This document shows positions 17,532 to 28,167 of a stretch of 64,000 nt of DNA, in pieces (the first letter of the stretch is position 1; the number at the start of each line of letters is the position of its first letter). Position numbers and translations under genes: made by a program. Source of the DNA: Carya illinoinensis (lineage: Eukaryota > Streptophyta > Magnoliopsida > Fagales > Juglandaceae); assembly GCF_018687715.1 (NCBI RefSeq), contig NC_056759.1, positions 5,213,501 through 5,277,500 of the forward strand, read 5' to 3'. The notes beneath the pieces are model-generated. The model saw only the letters and a program-made list of their open reading frames with translations. It had not been told where the DNA came from and did no database searches.

Positions 17532-18100
17532 TTACGTGATAATTTGAGGGTCAACGTATGGTGCTCCATTAACATGAATTAGGTCATTTGATAGATCTCT
17601 CTTCTTCAGCACAGCATAGCCTGGGAAGAAATGGACATATAAAACGAATTAATGTACACTAGCTACATCAATTATTTACATGAATGAGTTAATTTTTAGT
17701 AATTCTCAGGTAATTTATAACCAATAAGAGAGAGGATATATAAGATAATCTGAGAAATAAATAGATCAACATCTTCAAGCTCTCCATAATATAATGGAGA
17801 TAACACATCCAAGATAGCGCAGGGAGTAAAGGCAATGAAAGAATGAATGTTACCACCACTTCAGAATGAATGTTTCTCGCCATGTCAACACAAATTTAAC
17901 AGGACACAACAAGCATTAGCAAACATCATGTGTTAAAAAAACCGTTCTTACAGAAATTTTGTTCCTACTTCCTGGTGTCTTACATGTTTGGCAGCCAGAA
18001 TTCAGCACTTTCACCCAGTCGTAAGCTTTGACATAAACAGAACCATAGAGAAGTTTGCTGAAGACTCTCATCCCAGGGTGATCATGAAGAGGAAACACCG
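17532..18100 (-). pseudogene. Plant cysteine oxidase (PCO)-like relic
   Basis: Three blocks of the PCO/cysteamine-dioxygenase-like family lie in the right order on the minus strand. [19 protein letters not shown] followed by [10 protein letters not shown] (about 18010-18098) has the His pair of the Fe-binding cupin. GGNIHSFIAFTPCAILDVLS (about 17780-17850) has the third metal-site His. GYAVLKKRDLSNDLIHVNG followed by APYVDPQII and a stop (17532-17620) follows a TTCCCAG acceptor. The family uses O2 to oxidise N-terminal cysteine of ERF-VII factors in hypoxia sensing. Here the N-terminal third is not recognisable. The frame shifts just before GGNIH, the linker between the first two blocks is missing, and the frame after the second block runs to a stop. 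A damaged copy is more likely than a functional gene, though I cannot exclude missed exons. Confidence 0.6.
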
Positions 18101-18180
18101 CGCGAGCCTGCTGGGAAGCAAAATACGCCTTCCGACTAACTACTCAGCCCCGAACCATTTGAGTCCCGTTTGTTGGTAAC

Positions 18181-19030
18181 TATAATTAGGCGCATCATCG
18201 TATCCATAAAGCACCGTCATCCAAATACTTCCGAAGCAGTTGGGCCTTTTCTACCCTTTTTACAGGCCTCCACCCTCCTTGGTACCTGGCCCGAAGGTCA
18301 GAAAAGGCCTGAATTCAAACCAGCACCAATTAAAAAAGAAAAGAAAAGAATAAACCTAAAAAGATTTTTAAAAGCAGCCCTGCCTTCAGAAAACCCAACT
18401 TTGTCATACTTTTCCTGCTCCTCCCGCTTCTCCCTTCTTCTTTTCTCTATCTCACATTTTATAGGATTTTTCTCTCCACTCCTCATATTATATAGTATAA
18501 TAAAGAGTTTTATCCATCAAAAAAAAAAAAATGAATAAAGAGTTTTACTTTATAGATAAAGTCTTGAATTGGTCCACTTTGTTTTTATATTTAATAATGT
18601 TAAACTGAACATAGCCTCAATAATCAAGGTATTCTAATGCTGCGTTACATCATATATAACATGGATCTAAAAGAAGCATTTTTTTTTTTTAGATAGATCT
18701 AAAAGAAGTATTTTATATGTGAATCGGTTTGTAATAAATAAATAAAAGAAAAAGAATATCTTATTTATAAGCTGCAGCATCCAAAAGCAGCAACTCGTGA
18801 AATAACCCCAACTCCCTTGAGAGATCCAACGGCTCACAATTCGTCCATACAATCGAACTTTGAACGCAATTATCGCTCCCAGTAGCCCCCAAAAAAGGAC
18901 CCCCTTTCCTCCACCAATTTACTGTTAAAAGCTCGCGTCGACGCCCCCCAAATTTCCCCAACCCAGATCTAAGTGCTCTAAACTCCTCTTTCCCTCTCGC
19001 TCTTTCTCTCTCACACATTGAATCAAGAAC
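18181..19030. other. Intergenic spacer and 14-3-3 promoter/5' leader
   Basis: AT-rich up to about 18770, then more GC-rich with a pyrimidine-rich stretch (18980-19017, CTCTTTCCCTCTCGCTC and similar) directly before the 14-3-3 start codon. A TGGGCC site II motif sits near 18240. No other gene is seen. Confidence 0.5.
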
Positions 19031-21005
19031 ATGGCGGTGGCACCCTCAGCTCGCGAAGAGAACGTGTACATGGCAAAGCTGGCCGAGCAGGCCGAACGCT
19101 ACGAGGAGATGGTGGAGTTCATGGAGAAGGTCACGGCCTCGGCGGAGAACGAGGAGCTGTCCGTGGAGGAACGTAACCTCCTCTCCGTGGCCTACAAGAA
19201 CGTGATCGGAGCGCGCCGAGCCTCCTGGCGCATCATCTCCTCCATCGAGCAGAAGGAGGAGAGTCGCGGCAACGAAGACCACGTCGCCACCATCTGCGAC
19301 TACCGATCCAAGATCGAGTCCGAGCTTTCCTCCATCTGCGACGGCATCCTCAAACTCCTTGACACGCGCCTCATTCCCTCCGCCTCCTCCGGTGACTCCA
19401 AGGTCTTCTACCTCAAGATGAAGGGCGATTACCACAGGTACTTGGCAGAGTTCAAGACCGGAGCCGACCGCAAGGAGGCTGCCGAGAGCACCCTCACTGC
19501 CTACAAATCCGCTCAGGTCACTCTGATTCCTCATCATTTTGCTTTTGTTCCTTTGTATTAGGCTTTCCGATTTCTTTCTTACATTCTCTATCATACTGTA
19601 TCTATCATCTGTTTGAAACGTTTAAGCAGGCTATTTGGCTTGTCTTAGTGCTCGTTAAAGATCTGTTATCATTCACTATTTATATCGGCATTGGCGCTGA
19701 ATTTGAATACCTTGATATTTGGTTGACTTTGTGCTACATCTAGATATTCATGCAAAAAAAACAAACAAACACAGGAACTTGAGGATTGACTGTTTGATAA
19801 TATTTCATTTTCATTTTTTTATGGGAACTTCTGAGCGTCTATCATACAAATGCCTTTGCTTATGTCGGTTTTTTTTTTTTTAAGATTCTACATATGCATT
19901 TGGTTTCTATTTCAAATTAGTGCGATTATATTTTGTGCAGAGGTTTTTGCGAGTATCATTCCGCTCTCTCTCTCTCTCTCTTTTGTGTGTTTTTTTTTTT
20001 TTTTTTATAAATTATTTGTAATTTTGATTCCATGCTTGATTTTTGGTTCCGTGATGACTATAATCCTGGTCTAATTCCCACTCCTTCTGTGTTATATACT
20101 TACTGAATAGAGGTTTCTGTCTGCAGGATATCGCAAACGCGGAGCTGGCTCCTACGCATCCAATCCGGCTTGGACTTGCTCTGAACTTCTCTGTATTTCA
20201 CTACGAGATTCTGAATTCCCCCGATCGTGCTTGCAGCCTTGCTAAGCAGGTTGAGGAATCTGAACTTTATCTAACTTTTCTTGCATTTTTTTCTTCTAGA
20301 CTGTATATCTGCACGCTAAGGAGGTATTATTGTTGATTGTAACGAAAATTATTTTACCTGATTTTTGTTGGTTCTCCAACTGTTTCAAATAAATGACCGA
20401 GTTCTTTCTTGTCAAATCTGGTGATTTGTGTTGCTTTGACGAGTAATTATTATGTGACATGTTGTAATAAGATGAGAATACCATGTCTCTTGTGCTCCAG
20501 GGTACCTAATAATTTGTCTGCTTTGACCATTAGTTTTTGGAATGCTCTACCTTGGTAGAGCCTAATAGTAATATTTGTTCAAAGCAACCAAATAAAATAT
20601 AATTGATAGGACCTTGCTTATTTTTGGTTTTCAATTGTTAGTTTCATGTAAGTTCTTTTAATCTCTCTGTTACTTAGTACTTCTCTTTCCTGTCCAAATC
20701 AGGCTTTTGATGAAGCAATTGCTGAGTTGGATACCCTGGGCGAGGAGTCATACAAGGATAGCACTTTGATCATGCAACTTCTCCGTGACAACCTCACTCT
20801 TTGGAGCTCCGACATGCAGGTTTTGAGTTTGATACTCTTTGGTTATTCTTTTTTTATCTTTTTCCTCTCTTGCTTCAGTGTTGATTTATCTATTAATTTT
20901 TATTTTGATTCTGACTTAATATTTCTGGTTTTGATGTAGGATGATGGGGCAGATGAGATCAAAGATGCAGCACCCAAACCCGATGAACAGCAAGGAGCTC
21001 ATTGA
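19031..21005 (+). CDS. GRF: 14-3-3 protein (GRF/GF14 family, non-epsilon type), complete
   Basis: Four exons, 19031-19516, 20127-20249, 20703-20819 and 20940-21005, all with GT-AG introns and phase 0 junctions, giving 263 aa. 14-3-3 dimers bind phospho-Ser/Thr motifs on client proteins (H+-ATPase, metabolic enzymes, transcription factors) in cytosol and nucleus. Seen: [39 protein letters not shown] (14-3-3 signature 1 with phosphopeptide-binding Lys/Arg), [16 protein letters not shown] (binding Arg-Tyr), [20 protein letters not shown], and [18 protein letters not shown] (signature 2). The short acidic tail ends QQGAH. The four-exon layout is typical of the non-epsilon group. The coding strand of exon 1 is GC-rich, which creates a long meaningless antisense frame. 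No defect is seen. Confidence 0.97.
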
Positions 21006-22777
21006 ACTATGGACGAGAGAGTTCAAATTCTCGTCTATGTGTTTTTTAATTGGAGAAGGAGAGAAGGTGCTTGTTATTAATTTCAAGGTTTCTGAGTTTT
21101 TAGGCCGCCTTGTTTATTGGTACCAATATGGTGAACATACCAAATCCTTTTAGCTTGTCTTATCACATTATAAGCGTTTGTGGATGCGCCTGCATTTTTG
21201 AAAGCATATTGTCTATCATTAGCTTCTTCATATGTTTGGTTTTCTCACTTGTGGGAATTGATGGATCCATAAACATGGGTGTGTCTGGCTCGAGTTTGAT
21301 TAGCATCATATTCCGACAGATTAGAAGGTGCATTTACATGTTTGTTAATTCATTCCTGTCTACCCACCATGATCATAGTTTACTGATTTCCAGAGTATTG
21401 GTATGAACCATCCCATTGTTGGTTGTGCTCGCAATCAATGCTGCAAGTGAGTTAGACTAGTTTAATTTCCGTTGCGTAGGTGCCACTTGTTTCTAGTCTT
21501 GCAACTATGGAACTGGATCTTGTGTACCACTTACTCTTCCCTGAAATTCGTCGTAGCCTTTGATTTGCTTTTGAATCGAATTATAATTGTGATAGCTTGT
21601 TTGAACTTGGTAAATAATGGTCGGAAGCTGAAGCTTGTGAATTTTGTTGACTCTATTATTGGTCGTTTCCGAGTCGAAAGGCGTAACCATCATTGACTAA
21701 GGGTTTGGTAGTAACGTACATCACTTGTTTTAATTAAAGGAGCAAGGTTGCAGCGTTTTTTTATGACTTTTCTACTGCGGACAGTTGGAATCTGCATTCG
21801 CGTAACTGGTCCCCACACGGATGGGCATGTGATCCGATAATGTTGACATATAAAGTGATTGACGCAGCTTATAAATTGTTCGACGTCTTGTAACTTCTAG
21901 TACAGGCTGGACCATCTATATGTTTTGTTGCCTTCGATGCTCCCACGGTTCGATCAAGCCGGATGCTGATGATGATGATTGATGAAGTCTAATTTTTTGC
22001 TTGGTTGGTAAGAGGGATGGAGAGGGAAGACCAAGGGAAAATAAGTTATTACTTTGTCTTGTTTGAGAGAGAAGAAAGTTAACGAAAACAAAGAATGGTG
22101 GATGGATAATAATATTATCTTTATCTGATCATCTGAATGGCAAATGGCTTGAAGCGAAAAACAGATAAAACGTCAAAAGCAAAAAGCCGTTTTAGTTTTG
22201 GGCTGACTTAATTCTGATGTTCTCCCCTCTCTAGCTGACTTTAATATCTTATCTAATCAAGAGATTGTAGCTCTTCCTTTCTTTCTTTCTGTCTCTTCCT
22301 TGTCCTTTCTTCTTTTTCTCCTAAAAGTGCAAGATTCAAATATATGAGGATAGTTTTTAAACCATATTACTGACTTCTTGTTCGACCCTATGCAAGCATT
22401 TGGACAATCTAGAAATGATGATAATGTAACCGAGCCCCAGAAAATTTGGAGGAGTGTTAGTAGTGGCCAGATTGAAGAACTAAAATGGGTGTTCTATTGC
22501 AAAAAAAATAAAAAAAAGGGCGTTCTTCGATTGTGGTTGTAATGTGGGGGCTGTACCCAGCTCATCATTGGCTATGGGCTAATCTGTCCCCTGCACGATT
22601 GACCGACTAGTGCTCGATGGAATGCCGAATGGGATGGGATGAGCTAATCAACCACTTCTTCTTCTTTAAGAAAAAAATCTGGGTGGAATCAATTCGCAAA
22701 AGTATCTTTTCAATGTCTCCTTTCTTGTATCCACTCTGAGAATATGACCTACATTTGAAAAAAAAAATAGAGAAAAT
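21006..22777. other. 14-3-3 3' region and intergenic spacer
   Basis: The first several hundred bases are probably the 14-3-3 3' untranslated region. Small open frames here show no family resemblance. Nothing else is recognised up to the copia target site at 22778. Confidence 0.55.
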
Positions 22778-22782
22778 AAATC

Positions 22783-23204
22783 TATAAGAAAAACATAAAG
22801 AAGACTGATGTAGTGAAAAAAAGAAGGAAAGTAAAGAAATGAAGAGTACTAAGAAAAGTAGTGTTGAGAGGAAATCAAGAATAAACTTTTCATTTCTGTA
22901 AAAACTGTTACATTCAGCAAAGGTTATTCACTGTCGTATATATAGTCCAAATGAAATAGCATCTTAAAGCATATTCTGTACAAAAATGGAAAGAAGGAAT
23001 ATTAACAGCTGGCTGTACAAAATCGTGCATAACAGAAAAGATTCCAAAACAGAGTGGAATTTCATTAGGTGGAGTCTCTAGAATGTTCCTCCAGCTCATC
23101 TTTCTCTAGTACCTTTTGCTCCTTCCAGCATACCAGATGATTCATGCCTTGTTGATATTGCTGACTGTGTGTTAGCTCCTTTGGTTGCTTCCCACATTTT
23201 GATA
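22783..23204 (-). repeat. 3' LTR of the copia element
   Basis: 422 bp, same length as its partner at 27741-28162. On the element strand it begins TATCAAAATG where the partner has TGTCAAAATG, so the canonical TG start is mutated here. A TATATATA promoter-like motif is near 22938. Confidence 0.93.
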
Positions 23205-23213
23205 GCCCCCTAC
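23205..23213 (-). other. Polypurine tract
   Basis: GTAGGGGGC on the element strand, abutting the 3' LTR start. This is the expected primer for plus-strand DNA synthesis of the element. Confidence 0.8.
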
Positions 23214-23214
23214 A

Positions 23215-26200
23215 AGATGGAGAGTAGATATCTTCTACTCCCATCTTGAACAAGTGAGAGTAGAAGCTGGTTGAACATAATGGCTTAGTTAATATGTCAG
23301 CAACTTGTGAGCTACTACTTACATGCTCTGTAATCACACTGCCATCTTGAATTTTGTCACGAATTAGGTGGCAATCAAGCTCTATATGCTTGGTTCTCTC
23401 ATGAAAAACAGGGTTGGCTGCTATATGTAATGCTGCTTGATTATCACAAGATAATGAGGCTGCTTGAGGATGAGGTATTTGTAGGTCATTCAGCAGATAT
23501 CTAAGCCATGATAGCTCACAACAAACACTGGCCATAGCCCTATATTCAGCTTCTGCTGAGGATCTAGAAATTGTATCTTGCTTCTTTGATTTCCAGGAAA
23601 CTAAAGAGCTGCCAATAAAAACACAATACCCTATTATTGACCTTCCTGTGTCCAGACATGCCCCCCAATCCGAGTCACTATAGGCTCTAAGTTGTAGATT
23701 AGATGTTGAAGGGAAAAGAAGACCTTGAGCTGGTGCCCTTTTTATGTATCTTAGCACTTTGTGGGTAGCACTTAAATGTGGCATTCTAGGATCTTGCATG
23801 TATTGGCTAAGCAATTGTACTGAGTATGCCAAGTCAAGTCTTGTGACAGTCAAATAAAGTAACCTTCCAACAAGTCTTCTATAGATAGAAGGATCTGACA
23901 ATGGTTCTCCTTGATCTTTTGAAAGCTTCATGCTTTGATCCAATGGTATTTTGACTGGTGTTGCTCCAATTTTCCCTGAGTCAACTAAGATATCCAATGC
24001 ATATTTTATTTGACAAATGTGAATCCCCTTTTCAGACCTTGCCACCTCTATGCCAAGAAAATATTTTAAAGTTCCCAAGTCTTTAATCTTGAATCTGTCA
24101 TCAAGTGATTTTTTGAGAGAACGAATGACTTCCATATTGTCACCAGCTACTATAACATCATCAACATAGACCACTATTGCTGTAAATGAGTCTTTTGTGC
24201 TTCTTATAAACAAACTATAATCTGCCTTGGATTGCTGAAATCCTTGTTGGATGATAAAAGAAAACAGCTTTGAGTACCATTGTCGAGATGCCTGTTTTAG
24301 GCCATACAAATTCTTGTTGAGCTGGCAAACTTTTGACTGATTGCTCATGGAATACCCTGGTGGCAGCTCCATATAAACTTCCTCATCTAAATCTCCATGT
24401 AAAAAGGCATTATTTACATCAAGTTGATGCAAATACCAGCCTTTGATTGCTGCCACAGCAAGTAGAGTTCTCACAGTCACCATTTTAGCTACAGGTGAGA
24501 AAGTTTCATGGTAATCTAGGCCTTCTAGCTGTGTATAACCTTTGGCTACTAGTCTAGCTTTGTGTCTCTCAATTGTCCCATCTGCATTGAACTTAATTCT
24601 GTAAACCCACTTACATCCTATGGCTACTTTTCCAGGAGGCAAATCTGTCACAACCCAAGTATCATTCAACTCTAAAGCCTTTATTTCAGCATTCATGGCA
24701 TCTCTCCATTCATTACACTTAACAGCTTCTTTGTATGAATGGGGTTCAATGTGTGTGGAAATGGATGAAACAAAAGCCTTATGCTGATAATTTTTGATAT
24801 GATAAAGTAGCACAAAGAGGAAAGGGAGCACCTGAAATGGCAGAGCCTTTCTTCTTGTCAAACTCTTGTGAATGGGGTAGTGAGGAGACTTGTTGACATA
24901 CAAAATCCTGCAAGTGAGAAGGAGCTCTCCTGCTTCTAGTAGATCTACGAGGCAAAGAAGGATTTATGAAGGTGGTTTGTGTTGAATCAAAGGGTTGAAT
25001 GGAGTTATGTAATGGTTCATTGTTTTGGTGCATGTTTTCTGCAGATTCTGTTGAAGGCTGGGAAATCTGAATTGTAGGATAATTTAGATCAATATTGGCT
25101 GGATGAGGGTATGCAAGATCATTAGGACTGGGTAGATAGTGTTCAGGTTCCAGATGCTGACTCTTGAAGGGAAAAATATTTTCATAGAAAACAACATTTC
25201 TAGAAATAAAAATTTTGTTTGATTCAATGTCTAGCAACTTGTAACCTTTTATACCAAAAGGGTATCCAAGAAAGACACACTTTCTTGCCCTTGGGTCAAA
25301 TTTGTGTCTATTGTGTGTGAGAGTGGATGCAAAAGCAAGACATTCAAAAAACTCTAAGATGAGAGTAAGATGGTTTGCTTTTAAATAGAAGTTCGAAGGG
25401 AGTTTTCTGGTTAAGGAGTGGAGTAGGAGTTCTGTTTATGAGAAAAACAGCAGTCAAGATGCAGTCATTCCAGTGTTTCATTGAAATTCCACTTTGAAAC
25501 TTTAAGGCTCTAGCCACATTTAGTATATGTTGGTGTTTTCTTTCAGCTATGGCATTTTGTTGGGGTGTTTCTACACAGGTCCTTTGGTGAATGATGCCTT
25601 TCTTTGAGTAAAATTCATTCATGTTAAATTCTCCACCATTGTCACTCCTAATTATCTTGATTTTTGCTTCAAATTGGGTTTCTATCATGTGGCAAAAACT
25701 TTGTAAGACATTAGAGGCTTCAGATTTATGTTTAAGCATGTAGATCCAAGTGCATCGGCTAAAGTCATCCACAATGGTGAGAAAGTATCTTGATCCATCA
25801 TAGGCTATTTCATTACAAGGTCCCCACAAGTCACAATGAACAAGTTCAAAACAGATTTCAGATTTGTGGTGACTAACATTAAAAGGCAGCTTATGCAACT
25901 TGGCTAAAGGGCATATAGAACATGGTTCTTTTGTGCTTGTGGGCTTGATCATGAATTCAACCTAGAATCTGAAGGGTGTCCTAGTCTATAGTGCCATAGA
26001 TTAAAAACTTCTGGTTTGGTGATGACAGAGGCTGATATGGTAGTTTTGTTGGAAAAAACAGGTAAGGAGTCAATCAAAGCTGCAGGAGAGACTTCTTCTT
26101 GCAGCAAGTGGTACAAACCTTGCCTCACTTTAGCCACTCCAATCGTTTTCCAAGTCAAAAGGTTCTGCACAAAACAAGATTGAGAAGAAAAAATAAGGCA

Positions 26201-27711
26201 ACATTTTGATGCTTCAGTTAGTTTTCGAGCAGAGATAAGATTAAATAAAAAGATGGAACACATAAAACTTCATCCAAAGACAATGTCTCTGTCAATTTAA
26301 CTGTTCCTATATGAGTGACAGGGACTATATGTCCATTTGGAAGAGCAACTGAGTGTGAAATGGTTTCCTTAATGGTTGTAAAAAATGAAGGAGAGCAGAT
26401 CATGTGATCTGTAGCTCCAGTATCCATGATCCATGAAATGTTAGAAGCATGCTTTGGCTTGGTGTTGCAAGTAGAGAGACAAAAGGAAATACTAGAAATT
26501 TTTGGCATATTAGGCTCACTTGAAGAAGATGATATGAGGGTTTGGACATGATTTGCTGAATGAGTGTTCTGTGTCTGTAGCAATGCCATGAGCTGACCAT
26601 ATTGCTCTTGAGTTAGTGACACTTGGCTGTTGTTATTAGTTTGCTCCTGGTCAGTAGTCATAAGTGTTGAAGCTTGATTTGCAGCTGCAGCAGCTCGTGG
26701 TTTGCCATATTGTTTATGACCTGAGGGATAGCCATGGATTTTGAAGCACTTCTCTGCTGTATGACCTGGTATATGACAATGTGAACACACTGGTTTTTCA
26801 AGGTTAGCTTTAAAACACATTTCAATGGAGTGACCAGATATTTTGCAATGGGTACAAAAATACTTCTTTTGAGGTCCCCCATTTTGTCTTCCTGCTTCTC
26901 TTGGTGCAAAACATCCCATTAAAGCCATGGTCTCAGCAGTTGGTACATCAAGAGAAATGTGTCTTCTCTTTTCCTCTTGTTGAATGAGTGAGTATACCTC
27001 GTTTAAACTAGGAAAATGTTTGATTAAAAGTATTTGGGCCTTAATGCCTTTGAATGAGTCATTGAGACCCATAAGAAATTTCATCACCCAATCTCTTTCT
27101 TGATTACTCACCACTGTTTTTAAACCTCCACAGGTACAGTTTGGAATGGATTCATAATTCATGAGTTCATCAAGAAGAGTTTTCAGTTTTGAGAAGTACA
27201 TACTTACAGAGTCCTGATTTTGCATTAAAGCTGATATTCCTTACTTCACCTCATAAATTCTTAGAGCATTTTGTTGTGCCAAGCGTTGTTCAAGATCCAG
27301 CCAAAGTTGATGTGCTGTTTCAGCATAGAGAGTACTGGCTTTGATGTCAACAGACATGGTATTTTGCAGCCAAGTGATGACAATATCATTGCAACGAAGC
27401 CAATGGTCAATTAAAGGGCTGTTTGGATCTTGTGGTTCACAAATACTACCATCAATGAACCCCAACTTATTTTTGATTCTAAGAGCCCTTTTCATGGATC
27501 TTGCCCATGAATGATAGTTGCTCGAGTCTAGCATTTGTGTGACAAGTAGGGATCCAGAATTATCATTACTGCCAATGAAGAATGGACTATTTGGCTGAGA
27601 AGGATCCATGGGGTTTAAAAAAATATTTGTGTTTTGATTTTGATTTTGAGTGTTTGGTTGAGGGGGATCGATGGGGTTTGTATTTGTGATTGGATTTTCA
27701 GGTTCATCCAT
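23215..27711 (-). pseudogene. Copia gag-pol reading frame, interrupted
   Basis: Gag starts at 27711 (MDEPENPITN) with the retrotransposon gag domain (NYHSWARSMKRALRIKNKLG). An in-frame TAA at 27241-27243 interrupts it, and the same frame resumes directly. Two CCHC zinc knuckles follow (CTHCKISGHSIEMC and CSHCHIPGHTAEKC), then the protease site WIMDTGATDHM. The frame shifts near 26240 and again near 25950 around the pre-integrase domain ([14 protein letters not shown]). Integrase shows [14 protein letters not shown] and NAIAERKHQ (D-D-E). Further shifts lie at about 25240-25340 and 24800-24900. Reverse transcriptase is open from 24903 down, with [44 protein letters not shown] and the YVDD site; RNase H shows [14 protein letters not shown] and AEAEYRAMA. 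The last frame runs on into the 3' LTR. Four or five lesions make it non-autonomous. Confidence 0.92.
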
Positions 27712-27726
27712 AAGATTTCACTTTTC

Positions 27727-27740
27727 TGGCTGTGATACCA
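27727..27740 (-). other. Primer-binding site of the copia element
   Basis: TGGTATCACAGCCA on the element strand, immediately after the 5' LTR. It matches the initiator Met-tRNA 3' end apart from one base relative to the common TGGTATCAGAGC form. Confidence 0.85.
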
Positions 27741-28162
27741 TATAAGAAAAACATAAAGAAGACTGATGCAGTGAAGGAAAGAAGGAAAGTAAAGAAATGA
27801 AGAGTACTAAGAAAAGTAGTGTTGAGAGGAAATCAAGAATAAACTTTTCATTTCTATAAAAACTGTTACATTCAGCAAAGGTTATTCATAGTCGTATATA
27901 TAGTCCAAATGAAATAGCATCTTAAAGCATATTCTGTACAAAAATGGAAAGAAGGAATATTAACAGCTGGCTGTACAAAATCGTGCATAACAGAAAAGAT
28001 TCCAAAACAGAGTGGAATTTCATTAGGTGGAGTCTCTAGAATGTTCCTCCATCTCATCTTTCTCTAGTACCTTTTGTTCCTTCCAGCATACCAGATGATT
28101 CATGCCTTGTTGATATTGCTGACTGTGTGTTAGCTCCTTTGGTTGCTTCCCACATTTTGACA
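27741..28162 (-). repeat. 5' LTR of the copia element
   Basis: 422 bp, begins TGTCAAAATG on the element strand and ends CTTATA next to the primer-binding site. It differs from the 3' LTR at nine positions by my count. Confidence 0.93.
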
Positions 28163-28167
28163 AAATC

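Larger units (their letters stand above)
22783..28162 (-). mobile_element. Ty1-copia LTR retrotransposon, near full length, disabled
   Basis: A 5,380-bp element on the minus strand with two 422-bp LTRs (22783-23204 and 27741-28162), flanked by a perfect 5-bp target duplication AAATC (22778-22782 and 28163-28167). On the element strand the order is 5' LTR, a primer-binding site complementary to initiator Met-tRNA, gag, protease, integrase, reverse transcriptase/RNase H, polypurine tract and 3' LTR. Integrase before reverse transcriptase defines the copia superfamily. I count 9 differences between the LTRs (about 2%), so the insertion is fairly recent. Confidence 0.95.

Noticed and set aside
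19046..19594. 182-residue minus-strand frame opposite 14-3-3 exon 1
   Set aside because: It is a mirror frame of a GC-rich, strongly conserved coding exon; the translation resembles no family and crosses the splice donor.
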